Shown: positions 16,500 to 25,656 of the stretch, in pieces
How the letters are laid out: each line of letters opens with the position of its first letter
Numbering within the stretch: position 1 is the first letter of the stretch
NCBI GenBank assembly: GCA_028285465.1
Contig: JANQPD010000007.1
Location: 1 to 47,034 of the forward strand
Direction of reading: 5' to 3'
DNA: 47,034 nt
Origin: Owenweeksia sp.
Lineage (GTDB): Bacteria > Bacteroidota > Bacteroidia > Flavobacteriales > Schleiferiaceae
Position numbers and translations under genes: made by a program
Notes under the pieces: model-generated
Database searches by the model: none
Seen by the model: only the letters and a program-made list of their open reading frames with translations
Told to the model about the DNA's origin: nothing

Positions 16500-17165
16500 A
16501 TGGAAAAAAGGATTGCGGAAAACATTGAGCGTTTTAGAAGTGAATTGCCGGAAGAGGTGCAGTTGATCGCGGTGAGTAAGACCAAACCGAACGAAGCGGT
16601 TATGGAAGCTTACCGGGCGGGGCACAGGGTGTTTGGAGAAAACCGTGTTCAGGAATTAGTGGAGAAGTATGAGGCCTTGCCTAAGGATATCGCCTGGCAT
16701 ATGATAGGCCATGTACAAAGCAATAAAATAAAGTATTTTGCTCCTTTTGTAAACCTTGTGCACGGTATGGATAAGCCCAAGCGCCTGAAAGAATTGAATA
16801 AAGAAGCAGAAAAATGCGGCCGCGTTATAGATTGCCTTATTCAGGTGCATATAGCAAAGGAAGAAAGCAAATTTGGCTTTGATTATGAGGAGGCTTTTGC
16901 CCTTCTGGAGCAAAAACCTGCTGAACGTTACCCGCATCTGCGCATATGTGGACTGATGGGGATGGCCACCAACACGAATGAAGAGCATATAGTGCGTGAA
17001 GAGTTTGCCGGCTTGAAAAGGTTTTTTGACAAAGTGAAGCAGGCCTTTGACCTGCCTCACTTTGATGTACTTAGTATGGGGATGAGCAACGATTACCAAA
17101 TAGCTATTGAAGAAGGAAGTACCATGGTACGTATTGGTTCCTCAATTTTTGGCAGTCGTCAGTAA
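16500..17165 (+). CDS. YggS family PLP-binding protein
   Basis: This 221-residue protein is a pyridoxal-5'-phosphate-binding homeostasis protein (YggS/PROSC, PLPBP) with a single alanine-racemase-like TIM barrel. Seen: the PLP lysine in LIAVSKTKP (Lys27), HRVFGENRVQEL, WHMIGHVQSNKIK, the LMGMATN loop and the terminal LSMGMSNDYQIAIEEGSTMVR phosphate-binding segment. The family buffers PLP and affects amino-acid and vitamin B6 metabolism; no catalytic reaction is established. It lies 22 nt after DUF1015 on the same strand. Its 3' end overlaps the convergent barrel gene by 7 nt. Confidence 0.94.
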   Translation: MEKRIAENIERFRSELPEEVQLIAVSKTKPNEAVMEAYRAGHRVFGENRVQELVEKYEALPKDIAWHMIGHVQSNKIKYFAPFVNLVHGMDKPKRLKELNKEAEKCGRVIDCLIQVHIAKEESKFGFDYEEAFALLEQKPAERYPHLRICGLMGMATNTNEEHIVREEFAGLKRFFDKVKQAFDLPHFDVLSMGMSNDYQIAIEEGSTMVRIGSSIFGSRQ

Positions 17166-17842
17166 GCAAAACCGTCCAGGTAAATACCTATTTTGAACTG
17201 GATGCTGGGCCTGAATCCTGAATAGGCAATGCCGTTAAACTGGTCTTCTATTTCATAACCATTCGGGATGGCATTATCCGAAACCAGGTCCCGGTAGCTG
17301 AAACCCACCCCAAAGTCAACCACGAAATAATTTGCGATGTATTCAAAATTTATCCTTGCATCATATCCAAGGCGGCTGGCTTTATAGGTACGTTCAATAT
17401 CCTGTAAAGTGTATACGGTAGAGCCATCTTCTATGGAGGCTACCCATTCTGTAGAGATATAGGGTAATTTATAATGCTGAAAAACAGGCCCGTGTACCAG
17501 GGAGAAAAACACCTTATCCTTGCCCGAAATATAAAATTTATGGTTTCCTTTTAGCTGGTAACCGTTTATGGGCACGGTGCCTTCATCAAAGGCGTTGTTT
17601 CCTACATTGTATTGCCCATACACGGAACCGTACCCGAGGATAAAGGCATTTCGGTTGAGCCGGTAATGCCCTTCCAGCGCAAAAGTGTTTACCACAAAAT
17701 CCGTAACCGACCAGCCTATGCCATAACGTGCTTTGGGGTAGATCTCGCCATAGGCGGCTTTTCTGGAAGATTGGGCATGCGTGGAAAGTGAGAGACCAAA
17801 TGTGCAAACGCTAAAAAGGGAGATAAAGAAAGCTCTTTTCAT
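17159..17842 (-). CDS. putative outer-membrane beta-barrel protein
   Basis: This 227-residue protein has a signal peptide (MKRAFFISLFSVCTFGLSLSTHAQ) and then alternating aromatic and polar strands (for example RYGIGWSVTDFVVNTFALEGHYRLN and FEYIANYFVVDFGVGFSYRDL), ending with a strand, FKIGIYLDGFAY, whose last residue is aromatic as in barrel proteins. No specific family is recognised. The ATGA at 17839-17842 overlaps the preceding lipoprotein gene, so the two are translationally coupled and probably belong to one envelope operon. Confidence 0.7.
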   Translation of the reverse strand: MKRAFFISLFSVCTFGLSLSTHAQSSRKAAYGEIYPKARYGIGWSVTDFVVNTFALEGHYRLNRNAFILGYGSVYGQYNVGNNAFDEGTVPINGYQLKGNHKFYISGKDKVFFSLVHGPVFQHYKLPYISTEWVASIEDGSTVYTLQDIERTYKASRLGYDARINFEYIANYFVVDFGVGFSYRDLVSDNAIPNGYEIEDQFNGIAYSGFRPSIQFKIGIYLDGFAY

Positions 17843-18588
17843 ATGCGGCTAAGAAAGGTTAGCTGACCATTGTGGTAACGGTATTGCTCTAAGCCGGTTC
17901 TGGTACCTATAAGCATAAGGTTGCCGTTGGGGATAATGTCTACTGCATCTACATCAGTTTCATGTCTGATAAGCCTGGGGCTTTCGGGTTGATTGATGTC
18001 ATACACCTTTATACCGTCATCACATACCAGAAGAGTATCGCCATATAAACCGAGCCCTTTCGGACTGGTCATTTCCAGTGAGTTTATAAGGCGGATGTTC
18101 CGCAGATCCCGTACATCCAACACATCCATCTGGTTTACGCCCCGCCAACAGCGCCCTCCACCGATTTCGGTATGTAAGGTTACGTAGGCATGGGTTTGGT
18201 TGGCTACCACGGGGTCGCAGGATACCACATGTTCGTACCCGCTGAGGTACTGCACCTGCGGGGCATCCGATACATCATAGACCAGCATGCCGGATTGGGT
18301 TCCGATAAAAACGGTAGCGTTGTCGCGGGCAAAAATGGTTTCTACGTTGGCGCCTACTTCCTGGTCTTTAAGGTACTGCACATTATTGGGGTTGGAGATG
18401 TCAAACACTTTCAGTTTGCTGCCATTTACGGCAAAAAGGTGCCCGCTGGCTATGGTGAAGCGCGCCAGAGAGCCGCCCTGACCTTGAGAACCACCATCTA
18501 CAAGACTGCCTTCTGAGCTGCTGTCTGCACTACAGGAACTGAGTGCCCAGCATATGCATAAAACGGGAATTAAAACTATATTTTTCAT
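17839..18588 (-). CDS. LVIVD-repeat lipoprotein
   Basis: This 249-residue lipoprotein has the signal MKNIVLIPVLCICWALSSC (lipobox LSSC, Cys19). After a Ser/Gly-rich spacer come four repeats of the LVIVD type: LKVFDISNPNNVQYL, LVYDVSDAPQVQYL, MDVLDVRDLRNIRLI and IKVYDINQPESPRLI. These make a beta-propeller-like fold found in many Bacteroidota surface lipoproteins; the ligand or partner is unknown. It sits between a second, shorter LVIVD-type lipoprotein and a barrel protein in the same direction. Confidence 0.82.
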   Translation of the reverse strand: MKNIVLIPVLCICWALSSCSADSSSEGSLVDGGSQGQGGSLARFTIASGHLFAVNGSKLKVFDISNPNNVQYLKDQEVGANVETIFARDNATVFIGTQSGMLVYDVSDAPQVQYLSGYEHVVSCDPVVANQTHAYVTLHTEIGGGRCWRGVNQMDVLDVRDLRNIRLINSLEMTSPKGLGLYGDTLLVCDDGIKVYDINQPESPRLIRHETDVDAVDIIPNGNLMLIGTRTGLEQYRYHNGQLTFLSRI

Positions 18589-18609
18589 GGTAATGCTTTA
18601 TTAGATTTT

Positions 18610-19110
18610 TTATTCTTTTTCTTCCCAGCGTACGATCACGGTATTTTCAGGTCGGTTTTCAGTAAGGAATTCACTGGGTACGCGGCCAAAATCGGGTGGC
18701 ACTACTTCGGGGAAAACATTCCGTTGACGGTCAAAAGTAGTGATGCCCTGCCCGTCATAATCCAGGGATACCAGGTCAACCGAGTTGTCGGCATACATAA
18801 CCCCGTTTTTTATAGCGATGTCAATATTGCCGGGAATGTTTAAAAACGCGATAGCAGTAGGATTGGTAGGGTCGCTGTTATCAAAAACGTGTACCCCCCG
18901 GTAGCGCTCGTTTATGTAGAGCATGCTGCCGTAAATGTAAATTTTACCTGCTTGTTTGATCTCTCTTGGCGGAAGAACGGCCAGGGATTTTTCAAGGTCA
19001 GCGCGCTGCATGAGCACAGGTGTGTAAGCGGTAAGCGGGATCTCTTCAACCGGTTCCACCAGGCAGGAAGAAAGGGAGAGAAGGACCATAAGAACGAGGA
19101 TTTTTTTCAT
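18610..19110 (-). CDS. short LVIVD-type lipoprotein
   Basis: This 166-residue lipoprotein has the lipobox LSLSSC. The ATG at 19110 is chosen over the upstream in-frame start at 19158, because it places a canonical MKKILVLMVLLSLSSC signal at the N-terminus. It contains one clear LVIVD-like repeat (VHVFDNSDPTNPTAIAFL) and one weaker one (VDLVSLDYDGQGI). It is a probable partner or diverged paralogue of the longer lipoprotein that starts 21 nt downstream. The two share operon and fold but little overall length. Confidence 0.78.
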   Translation of the reverse strand: MKKILVLMVLLSLSSCLVEPVEEIPLTAYTPVLMQRADLEKSLAVLPPREIKQAGKIYIYGSMLYINERYRGVHVFDNSDPTNPTAIAFLNIPGNIDIAIKNGVMYADNSVDLVSLDYDGQGITTFDRQRNVFPEVVPPDFGRVPSEFLTENRPENTVIVRWEEKE

Positions 19111-19172
19111 GTTGAAGCGCATTAAAGGTTTGATGAGAAACACGAAAATAGGCGGCAAAAGGTTGGGAAGGA

Positions 19173-21659
19173 TTAAAACTTTACCCGGTTTTTGCGGTAG
19201 TGTAAGTAGTCGAAATCTACTCCAAAGCGCAAGGCAGGGTTAAATTTTGCAAAGTTTTCTATACCCCCGGCAAATTCTATACGCAAGGCATGAAAAATGT
19301 TGTCTACGCCTATAAAGAATTCCAGAAACTGGGTTTGCGTGTAGTTGTTCAGGTAGTTAAATCCAAGCAAAGAGTGAAGGTTCGAATACCGCAGAAAGCG
19401 GGATTTGGAAAACAGGAAGCCGTCAAAGTCGTGTTCAAAGTGTAATTCAAAAAAGCAGTCATTGCTGCTGTAATCGTAATAGGGGAGCGTGCTGAATTGC
19501 TTAATCAGCGCGGTGCGGTCTACTACGGGTTGTAAAAAGAAGATCTGAACCCCGTCAAAATGCTTGAAATCTACAAAGGGAATAGCCTCTCTATTTACGA
19601 ATTTCCCCCCGCTTATGTCAAAGCTGGATACCCCGATATTCCCCACTCGTATGTTGAAGTTTATGCCCCCGCTAAGCAGATCGTAATTGGTTTCACTAAA
19701 GGAAGAAGCAAAGCCTTTGCGCCAGTTAAAATAGAGTTCAGGGCTGGGTACTCTGAGGTTGTATTTACGCCCGTTAACAACTTTGTACAATTGTTGAAAC
19801 TGGTAAAAAATACTTAGCTCACCGGTAAGTGCCCGGTGCGGAGTAAACCCATTGCTGAAAATAATGGGGGGGCGGTTTATGTTGTTAAAGGTGAAGTCGT
19901 CTGCATTGCCTGTGATGGTAAAGTCAGTGCGGTTAAAAAGCGGTTGGCGGTAAGCATATTCCAAACTGGTACTGATATCAAACCCATTAAAGAGTTCCCA
20001 CGTATGGCTGGCTTTTGCATAATCTTTTTGATACAACTTCAGGAAGTTGTTTCCGAGGAAAAGGCTGTAAAAACTGTTCAATACCGGCAGTATAGGTTCA
20101 TCTTCGTTAAACTGGGCGTAGGTATGCCCGCCTTCCAGCTCCAATTCATTTGGCTCTAAAAGATCGTAGAACCAGGTGAGGCGCAGGCGGTATTTTCCCC
20201 TGTCGTCTGCAAAACCGTAACGCAGTTCAGGGGTAAGCGTGAGGTCTCCTTTGGGCCTGTGAAAGGTGATGGGCAGGTCGTAACGCAGGTAAAGCCCTTC
20301 TATTGTATTGTATCCCAGGGCGTAATATACAGGGTCTACATACAGGCTGTACTCTTTAAAGTGCCGGTGGTATTTGGAGTAAAGTATTTCATGTGTTTTC
20401 CATTGGAATTCCTGGTATAAACCTTCTTCCCCTTCGGGGAAATTGCCTGAGATTTGTGCATTGTTGCTTTGGGTATAGAGCAAATGTCGCTCGGCATCAC
20501 TTAATGGCTCCGATCTGAACCCGAGCCAGCGGGCATGGTCAGAGAAAATGTCTTCTTTTTCAATATGCTGCACCAGCCGACCCTTTATCTTCATGTCCCA
20601 TGGATTTCGATAAACCAGGCTGTCGTACATTACTTCTGTTTCGTAAAGGCCCCCGTAACCAGCAATGTCTATGCGGTACATCAGGTTGAGGTCAAATTGC
20701 GTATACCGGTTTTTATGGTAACCAAAATTCTGCACTACGTGAATACTGTCTACAAACTCCAATTGGGTTTCGGGCGATATATTAAAATCGCTATAAGCTA
20801 CCCTGAAGGTAGAATCATATAAGGCGAGGAAGCCTTGCAATACTGCCTCGTACGGGCGTTGAGGGGAAAAGCCAATCAAATATACTTTTCGGCCGTTTTC
20901 GTAATAAGTACCCAGGGGAGTGTAGTGGTAGTAAGTATGCCCTGCCCCCCCGATCGGTGAGTAATAGCCCCGGTTTGAAATGGCTTCAAAATAAATCTTA
21001 TCGTGATAGAGATTGAGGTCGAAATCGCGGGCGTAGTTCCAATCTTTAACCATTAAGGAGCCTCCGCTTTGCCAGGCCTGTACCTCTTCCATGAAGCGCT
21101 TTTTATTTTGGTAGGCAACTTTCGTGTAGCGCTCCCCAACGTATACCAGGCCGGTATCTTTTTTTTCAGGCACATACTTCCCGCTAATAAAAGGAATGTT
21201 AAAGGGCACCTTTTTTATATACCCCCGGTTTTTTTTGTAGGCACCGGCCGTGTAGGCGGTATAATGCAATTCGTTAAGCAGGCGTTGCCCTATTGCTTTG
21301 GTGATGATGCTATCTGCATTAAAACCGGAGGCTTCTACCGGGTTTAGGTAAATCTGGAGCTCCTCGGCATAATTGTATTGAAGGGAAAAGCTACGTGGCT
21401 CAAAACCCTGTGCCCTAACTAAAAGGGTATTAGGTTGCTCATCCAGCGGTATTCTGAATGCACCCTCCTCATCGGTATAATACACGCGAGGGCTGTGGTT
21501 TGGCTTGAGGATAGCGTTTGTTAAGGGCTTTTCTTGCGCATCGAATACCCTTCCTTTAAGTACGCTCATCTGCCCGTTTAGCACAGGTGCATGGCCTAAT
21601 AGCAACAGGGCCAGGTATAGAAATACACAAGAACGTTGTAAAAGATTTGGGTTTAGCAT
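19173..21659 (-). CDS. DUF5686 outer-membrane protein with carboxypeptidase-like domain
   Basis: This large outer-membrane protein of about 828 residues has a signal peptide, an N-terminal carboxypeptidase-regulatory-like beta-sandwich (SVLKGRVFDAQEKPLTNAIL and DEEGAFRIPL), a middle DUF5686-type region, and a long C-terminal series of beta strands ending in FGVDFDYLHYRKNRVKF, typical of a barrel. The ATG at 21659 is preferred over the TTG at 21671. The family is widespread in Bacteroidota and resembles TonB-independent surface proteins; no transport substrate is established. The gap to the lipoprotein gene is 62 nt, so it may head the envelope operon 21659-17159. Confidence 0.82.
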   Translation of the reverse strand: MLNPNLLQRSCVFLYLALLLLGHAPVLNGQMSVLKGRVFDAQEKPLTNAILKPNHSPRVYYTDEEGAFRIPLDEQPNTLLVRAQGFEPRSFSLQYNYAEELQIYLNPVEASGFNADSIITKAIGQRLLNELHYTAYTAGAYKKNRGYIKKVPFNIPFISGKYVPEKKDTGLVYVGERYTKVAYQNKKRFMEEVQAWQSGGSLMVKDWNYARDFDLNLYHDKIYFEAISNRGYYSPIGGAGHTYYHYTPLGTYYENGRKVYLIGFSPQRPYEAVLQGFLALYDSTFRVAYSDFNISPETQLEFVDSIHVVQNFGYHKNRYTQFDLNLMYRIDIAGYGGLYETEVMYDSLVYRNPWDMKIKGRLVQHIEKEDIFSDHARWLGFRSEPLSDAERHLLYTQSNNAQISGNFPEGEEGLYQEFQWKTHEILYSKYHRHFKEYSLYVDPVYYALGYNTIEGLYLRYDLPITFHRPKGDLTLTPELRYGFADDRGKYRLRLTWFYDLLEPNELELEGGHTYAQFNEDEPILPVLNSFYSLFLGNNFLKLYQKDYAKASHTWELFNGFDISTSLEYAYRQPLFNRTDFTITGNADDFTFNNINRPPIIFSNGFTPHRALTGELSIFYQFQQLYKVVNGRKYNLRVPSPELYFNWRKGFASSFSETNYDLLSGGINFNIRVGNIGVSSFDISGGKFVNREAIPFVDFKHFDGVQIFFLQPVVDRTALIKQFSTLPYYDYSSNDCFFELHFEHDFDGFLFSKSRFLRYSNLHSLLGFNYLNNYTQTQFLEFFIGVDNIFHALRIEFAGGIENFAKFNPALRFGVDFDYLHYRKNRVKF

Positions 21660-21752
21660 AGGCAAAAGCAAAGAAACGACATCGGGCGATTAATCGGGTA
21701 AAAGAATTTGCTGCTTAACACGTGAATAAGCCGTGGAGGAAGGCTCTTTTTC

Positions 21753-21760
21753 TATCTTCG
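21753..21760 (+). promoter_or_regulatory. promoter-like element next to the exonuclease start
   Basis: TATCTTCG, one mismatch from TAnnTTTG, ends 4 nt before the GTG start at 21765. This is the same spacing as before the DUF1015 gene and would imply a leaderless or nearly leaderless transcript. Confidence 0.4.
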
Positions 21761-21764
21761 CGCG

Positions 21765-23024
21765 GTGTTTTGCGTATTGGATATAGAATCGTCCGGAGGC
21801 CCTTTTGGCAAAGAGGCCATCATAGAAATAGCCCTGTTTAAATATGACGGGCAGGAGGTGCTTGATCAACTCATAAGCTTGGTGCATCCGCACCGTGAAG
21901 TACAGGCTTTTGTAACCAAAATGACGGGCATCAGCAATAAAATGCTGGTCCGTGCACCCCGTTTCCAGGAGATCGCCAAACGCATTATCGAAATCACGGA
22001 AGATAGTATACTGGTGGGCCATAACGTGGCTTTTGATTACCGCATGCTGCGCCAGGAGTATGGCCGGCTGGGGTATACCTATGAGCGGAAAACATTGGAT
22101 ACCATTGGGCTGAGTGAAGAATTGATCCCCGGACTTTCCGCTTATGGCCTGGATAAAGTGGCCAAAGAACTGGGCATCCTCAATACAAACAAACACCGGG
22201 CAGAAGGAGATGCCCGCACTACCCTGGAGCTTTTCAGGATCCTACAGGAGAAAGACCGGGAGAAAAACATTGGGGTGTTAGGGCAAAGTGTTAGGGCCAA
22301 TAATTATACAGACGATAAGGTAAACGATCTGCTTCGCTCGGTAAAGAAAAACCGGGGCTTGTATTACTTGCACGATCAGCAGGGGAAATTGCTCTATATA
22401 GGAGCATCGGCCAATATAAAAGGGAGCCTCGGTAAGGTGCTTATTGCAGACAGCGAGGCGGGCAGGCAATTGCGCAGCGAAGCCCATAGTGTACGCATGG
22501 AGCTTACCGGGAACAGCCTGGTTGCGGCCATTAAACACCAGGAGGAACTGAGCCGGGCAAAACCTCCTTACAACAGCAAAAAGCAATTGAATTTCGACAC
22601 TGGGATCTACCTGGATATGAGGGGAACATCCCCTGTGCTCTACGCCCGGCCATTGGATCAGATGGGGAGAAAAAGACCCCTTTGTAAAGTGGAGCATATG
22701 AAAAAAGCCCTTCGGCTGATCCGGATGTACAAGCGTTTTTACAGAAGCCCGGAGAAACGTGATGCATTGCTGCGGTACTTAAAGAAACTACCTGATCAGG
22801 CGGTTTTTACCGCTAAGGGGAGAAAAACGGGCGAACGTTGCGCTTTTGTATTGAGCGAGGCAAGCTTTAAAGGCTACTTTTACTATAACCTAAACCAAAA
22901 GCTAACCTCAAAAACCTTTTTGGAACACAACATTTCCCCTATTAAAAGCCAAAAGCCGGCTTTGCAATGGCTAAAACAATCCCTGTTGGCGGGAGAGGTA
23001 GAGTGGCTTGAACCGGCTTATTAG
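21765..23024 (+). CDS. DEDDh exonuclease fused to a degenerate GIY-YIG domain
   Basis: This 419-residue protein joins a DnaQ-like 3'-5' exonuclease (about 1-165) to a GIY-YIG-like domain (about 194-280) and a C-terminal region of unknown fold. The exonuclease has all DEDDh residues: VLDIESSG, GHNVAFDYRML and HRAEGDARTTLEL. The second domain keeps GLYYL and LLYIGAS but lacks the usual arginine after YIG (NIKGSLGKV) and has histidine where the catalytic glutamate belongs (AIKHQEELSRAKPPYN). It is therefore probably binding-only. The family resembles the epsilon-like proteins annotated as DNA polymerase III epsilon in Bacteroidota; repair or proofreading is likely. The start is GTG; no in-frame ATG lies upstream before a stop. 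Confidence 0.85.
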   Translation: MFCVLDIESSGGPFGKEAIIEIALFKYDGQEVLDQLISLVHPHREVQAFVTKMTGISNKMLVRAPRFQEIAKRIIEITEDSILVGHNVAFDYRMLRQEYGRLGYTYERKTLDTIGLSEELIPGLSAYGLDKVAKELGILNTNKHRAEGDARTTLELFRILQEKDREKNIGVLGQSVRANNYTDDKVNDLLRSVKKNRGLYYLHDQQGKLLYIGASANIKGSLGKVLIADSEAGRQLRSEAHSVRMELTGNSLVAAIKHQEELSRAKPPYNSKKQLNFDTGIYLDMRGTSPVLYARPLDQMGRKRPLCKVEHMKKALRLIRMYKRFYRSPEKRDALLRYLKKLPDQAVFTAKGRKTGERCAFVLSEASFKGYFYYNLNQKLTSKTFLEHNISPIKSQKPALQWLKQSLLAGEVEWLEPAY

Positions 23025-23048
23025 TCAGTTTGTTTGCCTGGTTGTTTC

Positions 23049-23660
23049 TTAAAAGAGGGAATATCCCAGGCCCAGCATGATCATATTGTTGCGGGCATCG
23101 GCCTGGTAGGTTTCGCCTTCAATAGTTACGGAATCGGCATGCTGTCCAAAAGGTCCTTCATAACGCAGTTCAATGCTCAGTGGACCAAGGTCTAAGCCTA
23201 CCCCAGCCTGGTAGCCGAACGTTGCATCTTTCAGGCTTTGGCTAAAAGCATCATCAGGTTTGCTGATGGCAAAAGTAGCTACGGGGCCTACCCCCAGGCG
23301 AAGGGGACCGAGTTTAGCTCCAACAATTACCGGTACATCAAACCTGCTGTAATCTACTTCAAGTGTTTTTTCCGTCCCCCCGTTATCGGTGTATACGATC
23401 TCACTGTTTTGAAAAGTGTACAGCAGTTCGGGTTGTACAAAGAACGTAGCAATTTTTATACGCCCATATACCCCTGCATGGTAACCTAGTTTACGGTCAC
23501 CGCTTTCAACGGATTGTATGGTATTGCTTCCGTCTTCAAAATCCTGCACCGTTACATCATGCAGGTTAACGCCTCCCCGTAAACCCAACTCAAAGATCTG
23601 GGCGTTTCCCGCAAGGGCAGAAAGACATAGGGCTAAACAAAAAAAAGCATTCCTCATCAT
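23049..23660 (-). CDS. PorT-like outer-membrane beta-barrel protein
   Basis: This 203-residue protein has a signal peptide ([18 protein letters not shown]) and the typical start of the outer-membrane porin family, [16 protein letters not shown]. Internal strands are [25 protein letters not shown] and [20 protein letters not shown], and it ends with [11 protein letters not shown]. It is a small eight-stranded-type barrel of unknown role. Its start overlaps the purC stop codon by 4 nt (ATGA), so it is the last gene of the phoH-purC operon. Confidence 0.88.
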   Translation of the reverse strand: MMRNAFFCLALCLSALAGNAQIFELGLRGGVNLHDVTVQDFEDGSNTIQSVESGDRKLGYHAGVYGRIKIATFFVQPELLYTFQNSEIVYTDNGGTEKTLEVDYSRFDVPVIVGAKLGPLRLGVGPVATFAISKPDDAFSQSLKDATFGYQAGVGLDLGPLSIELRYEGPFGQHADSVTIEGETYQADARNNMIMLGLGYSLF

Positions 23661-24604
23661 GGGTTCAGATAGTTTAAAATGTTGGTTTCTATTCTCTGAT
23701 CGATGTCTTGCGCATCGGGCTTTTCAAATTTCAGGCCAGTGATCGATTCATAGAGTTCAACGTATCGAGTGCTGATCTGTTCGATGAAAGCTTCTGTCAT
23801 TTCGGGCACTTGTTGTCCTGCCTTTCCCTGGAAGCCATTTTCGATCAGCCACTGGCGGACAAATTCTTTGGAAAGTTGTTTTTGAGGCAGGCCATGCTCC
23901 AAATTGTGATGATACGTATCCGCATAAAAGTAACGACTGCTGTCGGGAGTGTGTATTTCATCGATCAGGATGATCTCTCCTTCCTTGTTTTTGCCAAACT
24001 CGTATTTGGTGTCTACCAGCAGCAAGCCTTGCTTTAAAGCGAATTCCTGGCCCCGGGCAAAGAGCTTCCGGGTATATTGTTCCAGGGCTTTGTACTCTGC
24101 TTCATCCACAATGCCCTTTTCCAGTATTTCATCCCGGCTTATGTCCTCATCGTGCAGGCCTGCATCTGCCTTGGTAGTAGGGGTAATAATGGGCTCCGTA
24201 AAGGCTTCGTTCTCACGCATCCCTTCGGGCAGGTCAATGCCACATAGGCTTCGGGAACCCCCTTTGTAGGTGCGCCAGGCATGTCCGGTCAAAAAACCAC
24301 GGATCACCATTTCTACTTTAAATGGCGTTGCCTTAATGCCAACGGTTACCTGTGGGTCAGGGGTGGCCAGCTTCCAATTGGGTACAATGTCAGCCGTGAG
24401 GTCTAAAAACCTTCCGGCAATTTGGTTTAACACCTGTCCCTTATAAGGGATTCCCTTCGGGAGAACCACATCGAAAGCAGATAGGCGATCGCTGGCCACC
24501 ATAACCAAAAGGTCTTCTCCAATGGTATATACATCACGTACTTTTCCGCGGTAGAAATGCGTTTGTCCCGGAAAGGTGAAACGGGTTTCCTTAAGCGCTT
24601 TCAT
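23657..24604 (-). CDS. purC: phosphoribosylaminoimidazole-succinocarboxamide synthase
   Basis: This is SAICAR synthase, a step of purine biosynthesis: CAIR plus aspartate plus ATP gives SAICAR. Seen: the ATP-binding start [61 protein letters not shown] and [14 protein letters not shown]. At 315 residues it is the longer form seen in Bacteroidota and yeast rather than the short 240-residue bacterial form. It overlaps the 3' end of phoH by 14 nt. purQ lies elsewhere in the window (35728-36429), so the purine genes are not clustered. Confidence 0.96.
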   Translation of the reverse strand: MKALKETRFTFPGQTHFYRGKVRDVYTIGEDLLVMVASDRLSAFDVVLPKGIPYKGQVLNQIAGRFLDLTADIVPNWKLATPDPQVTVGIKATPFKVEMVIRGFLTGHAWRTYKGGSRSLCGIDLPEGMRENEAFTEPIITPTTKADAGLHDEDISRDEILEKGIVDEAEYKALEQYTRKLFARGQEFALKQGLLLVDTKYEFGKNKEGEIILIDEIHTPDSSRYFYADTYHHNLEHGLPQKQLSKEFVRQWLIENGFQGKAGQQVPEMTEAFIEQISTRYVELYESITGLKFEKPDAQDIDQRIETNILNYLNP

Positions 24605-25538
24605 GCTCTTCGTATGCTTTAATGATTTGTTTTACCAACTGATGGCGGATCACGTCTTCTTCTTTGAGGTAGATGACGTCTATGCCCTCAATGTCTTTTA
24701 AGTAACGGATCGCTTCAACTAAGCCGGAGGCCTGCTTTCGCGGAAGGTCGATCTGGCTGCTGTCGCCTGTAATAATAAATTTTGCATCTCCTCCCATTCG
24801 GGTAAGGAACATCTTCATCTGCGCGGTAGTTGTGTTCTGCGCTTCGTCAAGGATCACAAAAGCACGATCCAGGGTTCGTCCCCGCATAAAGGCCAGTGGA
24901 GCGATCTGGATAACCCCGCTTTCAATATAAAAACTGAGTTTCTCAGGAGGGATCATATCCCGCAACGCATCGTATAGGGGTTGCATATAGGGATCGAGCT
25001 TTTCTTTCAGGTCTCCGGGTAAAAAACCCAGGTTCTCTCCTGCTTCCACTGCCGGGCGGGTAAGGATGATACGCCTGATCTCCCTGTTTTTCAGCGCTCT
25101 TACCGCCAGGGCTACAGCGGTGTAGGTTTTTCCCGTTCCGGCCGGACCAATGGCAAAAAGCATGTCGTTTTTGTCAATAGAGGAAAGCATTTTGCGTTGG
25201 TTCTTGGTACGCGCTTTAATGGCTGTGCCGTTGGTCCCGAATAGGATTACATCGCTTTTGGCATCCGCTACTTTCGGGTCCAGCATTTCATCTTTTAAAA
25301 TGCGCTCCAATTGGTTCGCAGATAAGGAGTTATAGCGGTGTAAGTGGTCGGTGATCTCTGCAATTTTGGAAGTAAAGGCTTCGATCTGTTCTTCCGGGCC
25401 ATTGATTTTAAGCGTATGTCCCCGGGCGGTTATTTTGAGTTCCGGGTAATACGTTTTGATCAGGTTGAGGTACTGGTTGTTGCTGCCATAGAGTTCTCTC
25501 GGGTCGGTGTTTTCTATCAGGATGTTCTTCTCTATCAA
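24591..25538 (-). CDS. phoH: PhoH family P-loop ATPase
   Basis: This is a PhoH/PhoL-type cytoplasmic ATPase of 315 residues, linked in other bacteria to RNA metabolism and stress. Seen: an N-terminal KH-like region, Walker A GPAGTGKT at 131-138, the [19 protein letters not shown] segment, Walker B with FVILDEAQN at 228-235, and sensor residues in [13 protein letters not shown]. The start is TTG at 25538: no in-frame ATG is found before the protein's conserved N-terminus or upstream before a stop. The gene is divergent from the SAM hydrolase gene and is the first gene of the phoH-purC-barrel unit. Confidence 0.93.
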   Translation of the reverse strand: MIEKNILIENTDPRELYGSNNQYLNLIKTYYPELKITARGHTLKINGPEEQIEAFTSKIAEITDHLHRYNSLSANQLERILKDEMLDPKVADAKSDVILFGTNGTAIKARTKNQRKMLSSIDKNDMLFAIGPAGTGKTYTAVALAVRALKNREIRRIILTRPAVEAGENLGFLPGDLKEKLDPYMQPLYDALRDMIPPEKLSFYIESGVIQIAPLAFMRGRTLDRAFVILDEAQNTTTAQMKMFLTRMGGDAKFIITGDSSQIDLPRKQASGLVEAIRYLKDIEGIDVIYLKEEDVIRHQLVKQIIKAYEEHESA

Positions 25539-25589
25539 ACTATTAGAATAAGTATTAAAAGGGTCGATGCGTGAGAGCAGTAAAAGCTA

Positions 25590-25597
25590 TAATTTTG
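25590..25597 (+). promoter_or_regulatory. candidate -7 element of the SAM hydrolase-gld operon
   Basis: TAATTTTG matches TAnnTTTG and lies 59 nt before the preferred ATG at 25657. No TTTG -33 element is present at the expected distance. Confidence 0.45.
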
Positions 25598-25656
25598 GCA
25601 CAAAGAAACAAATTTTGCAAGCGTTGTGCTTGCTTAAAATCGCTTTTGGGCAATTC

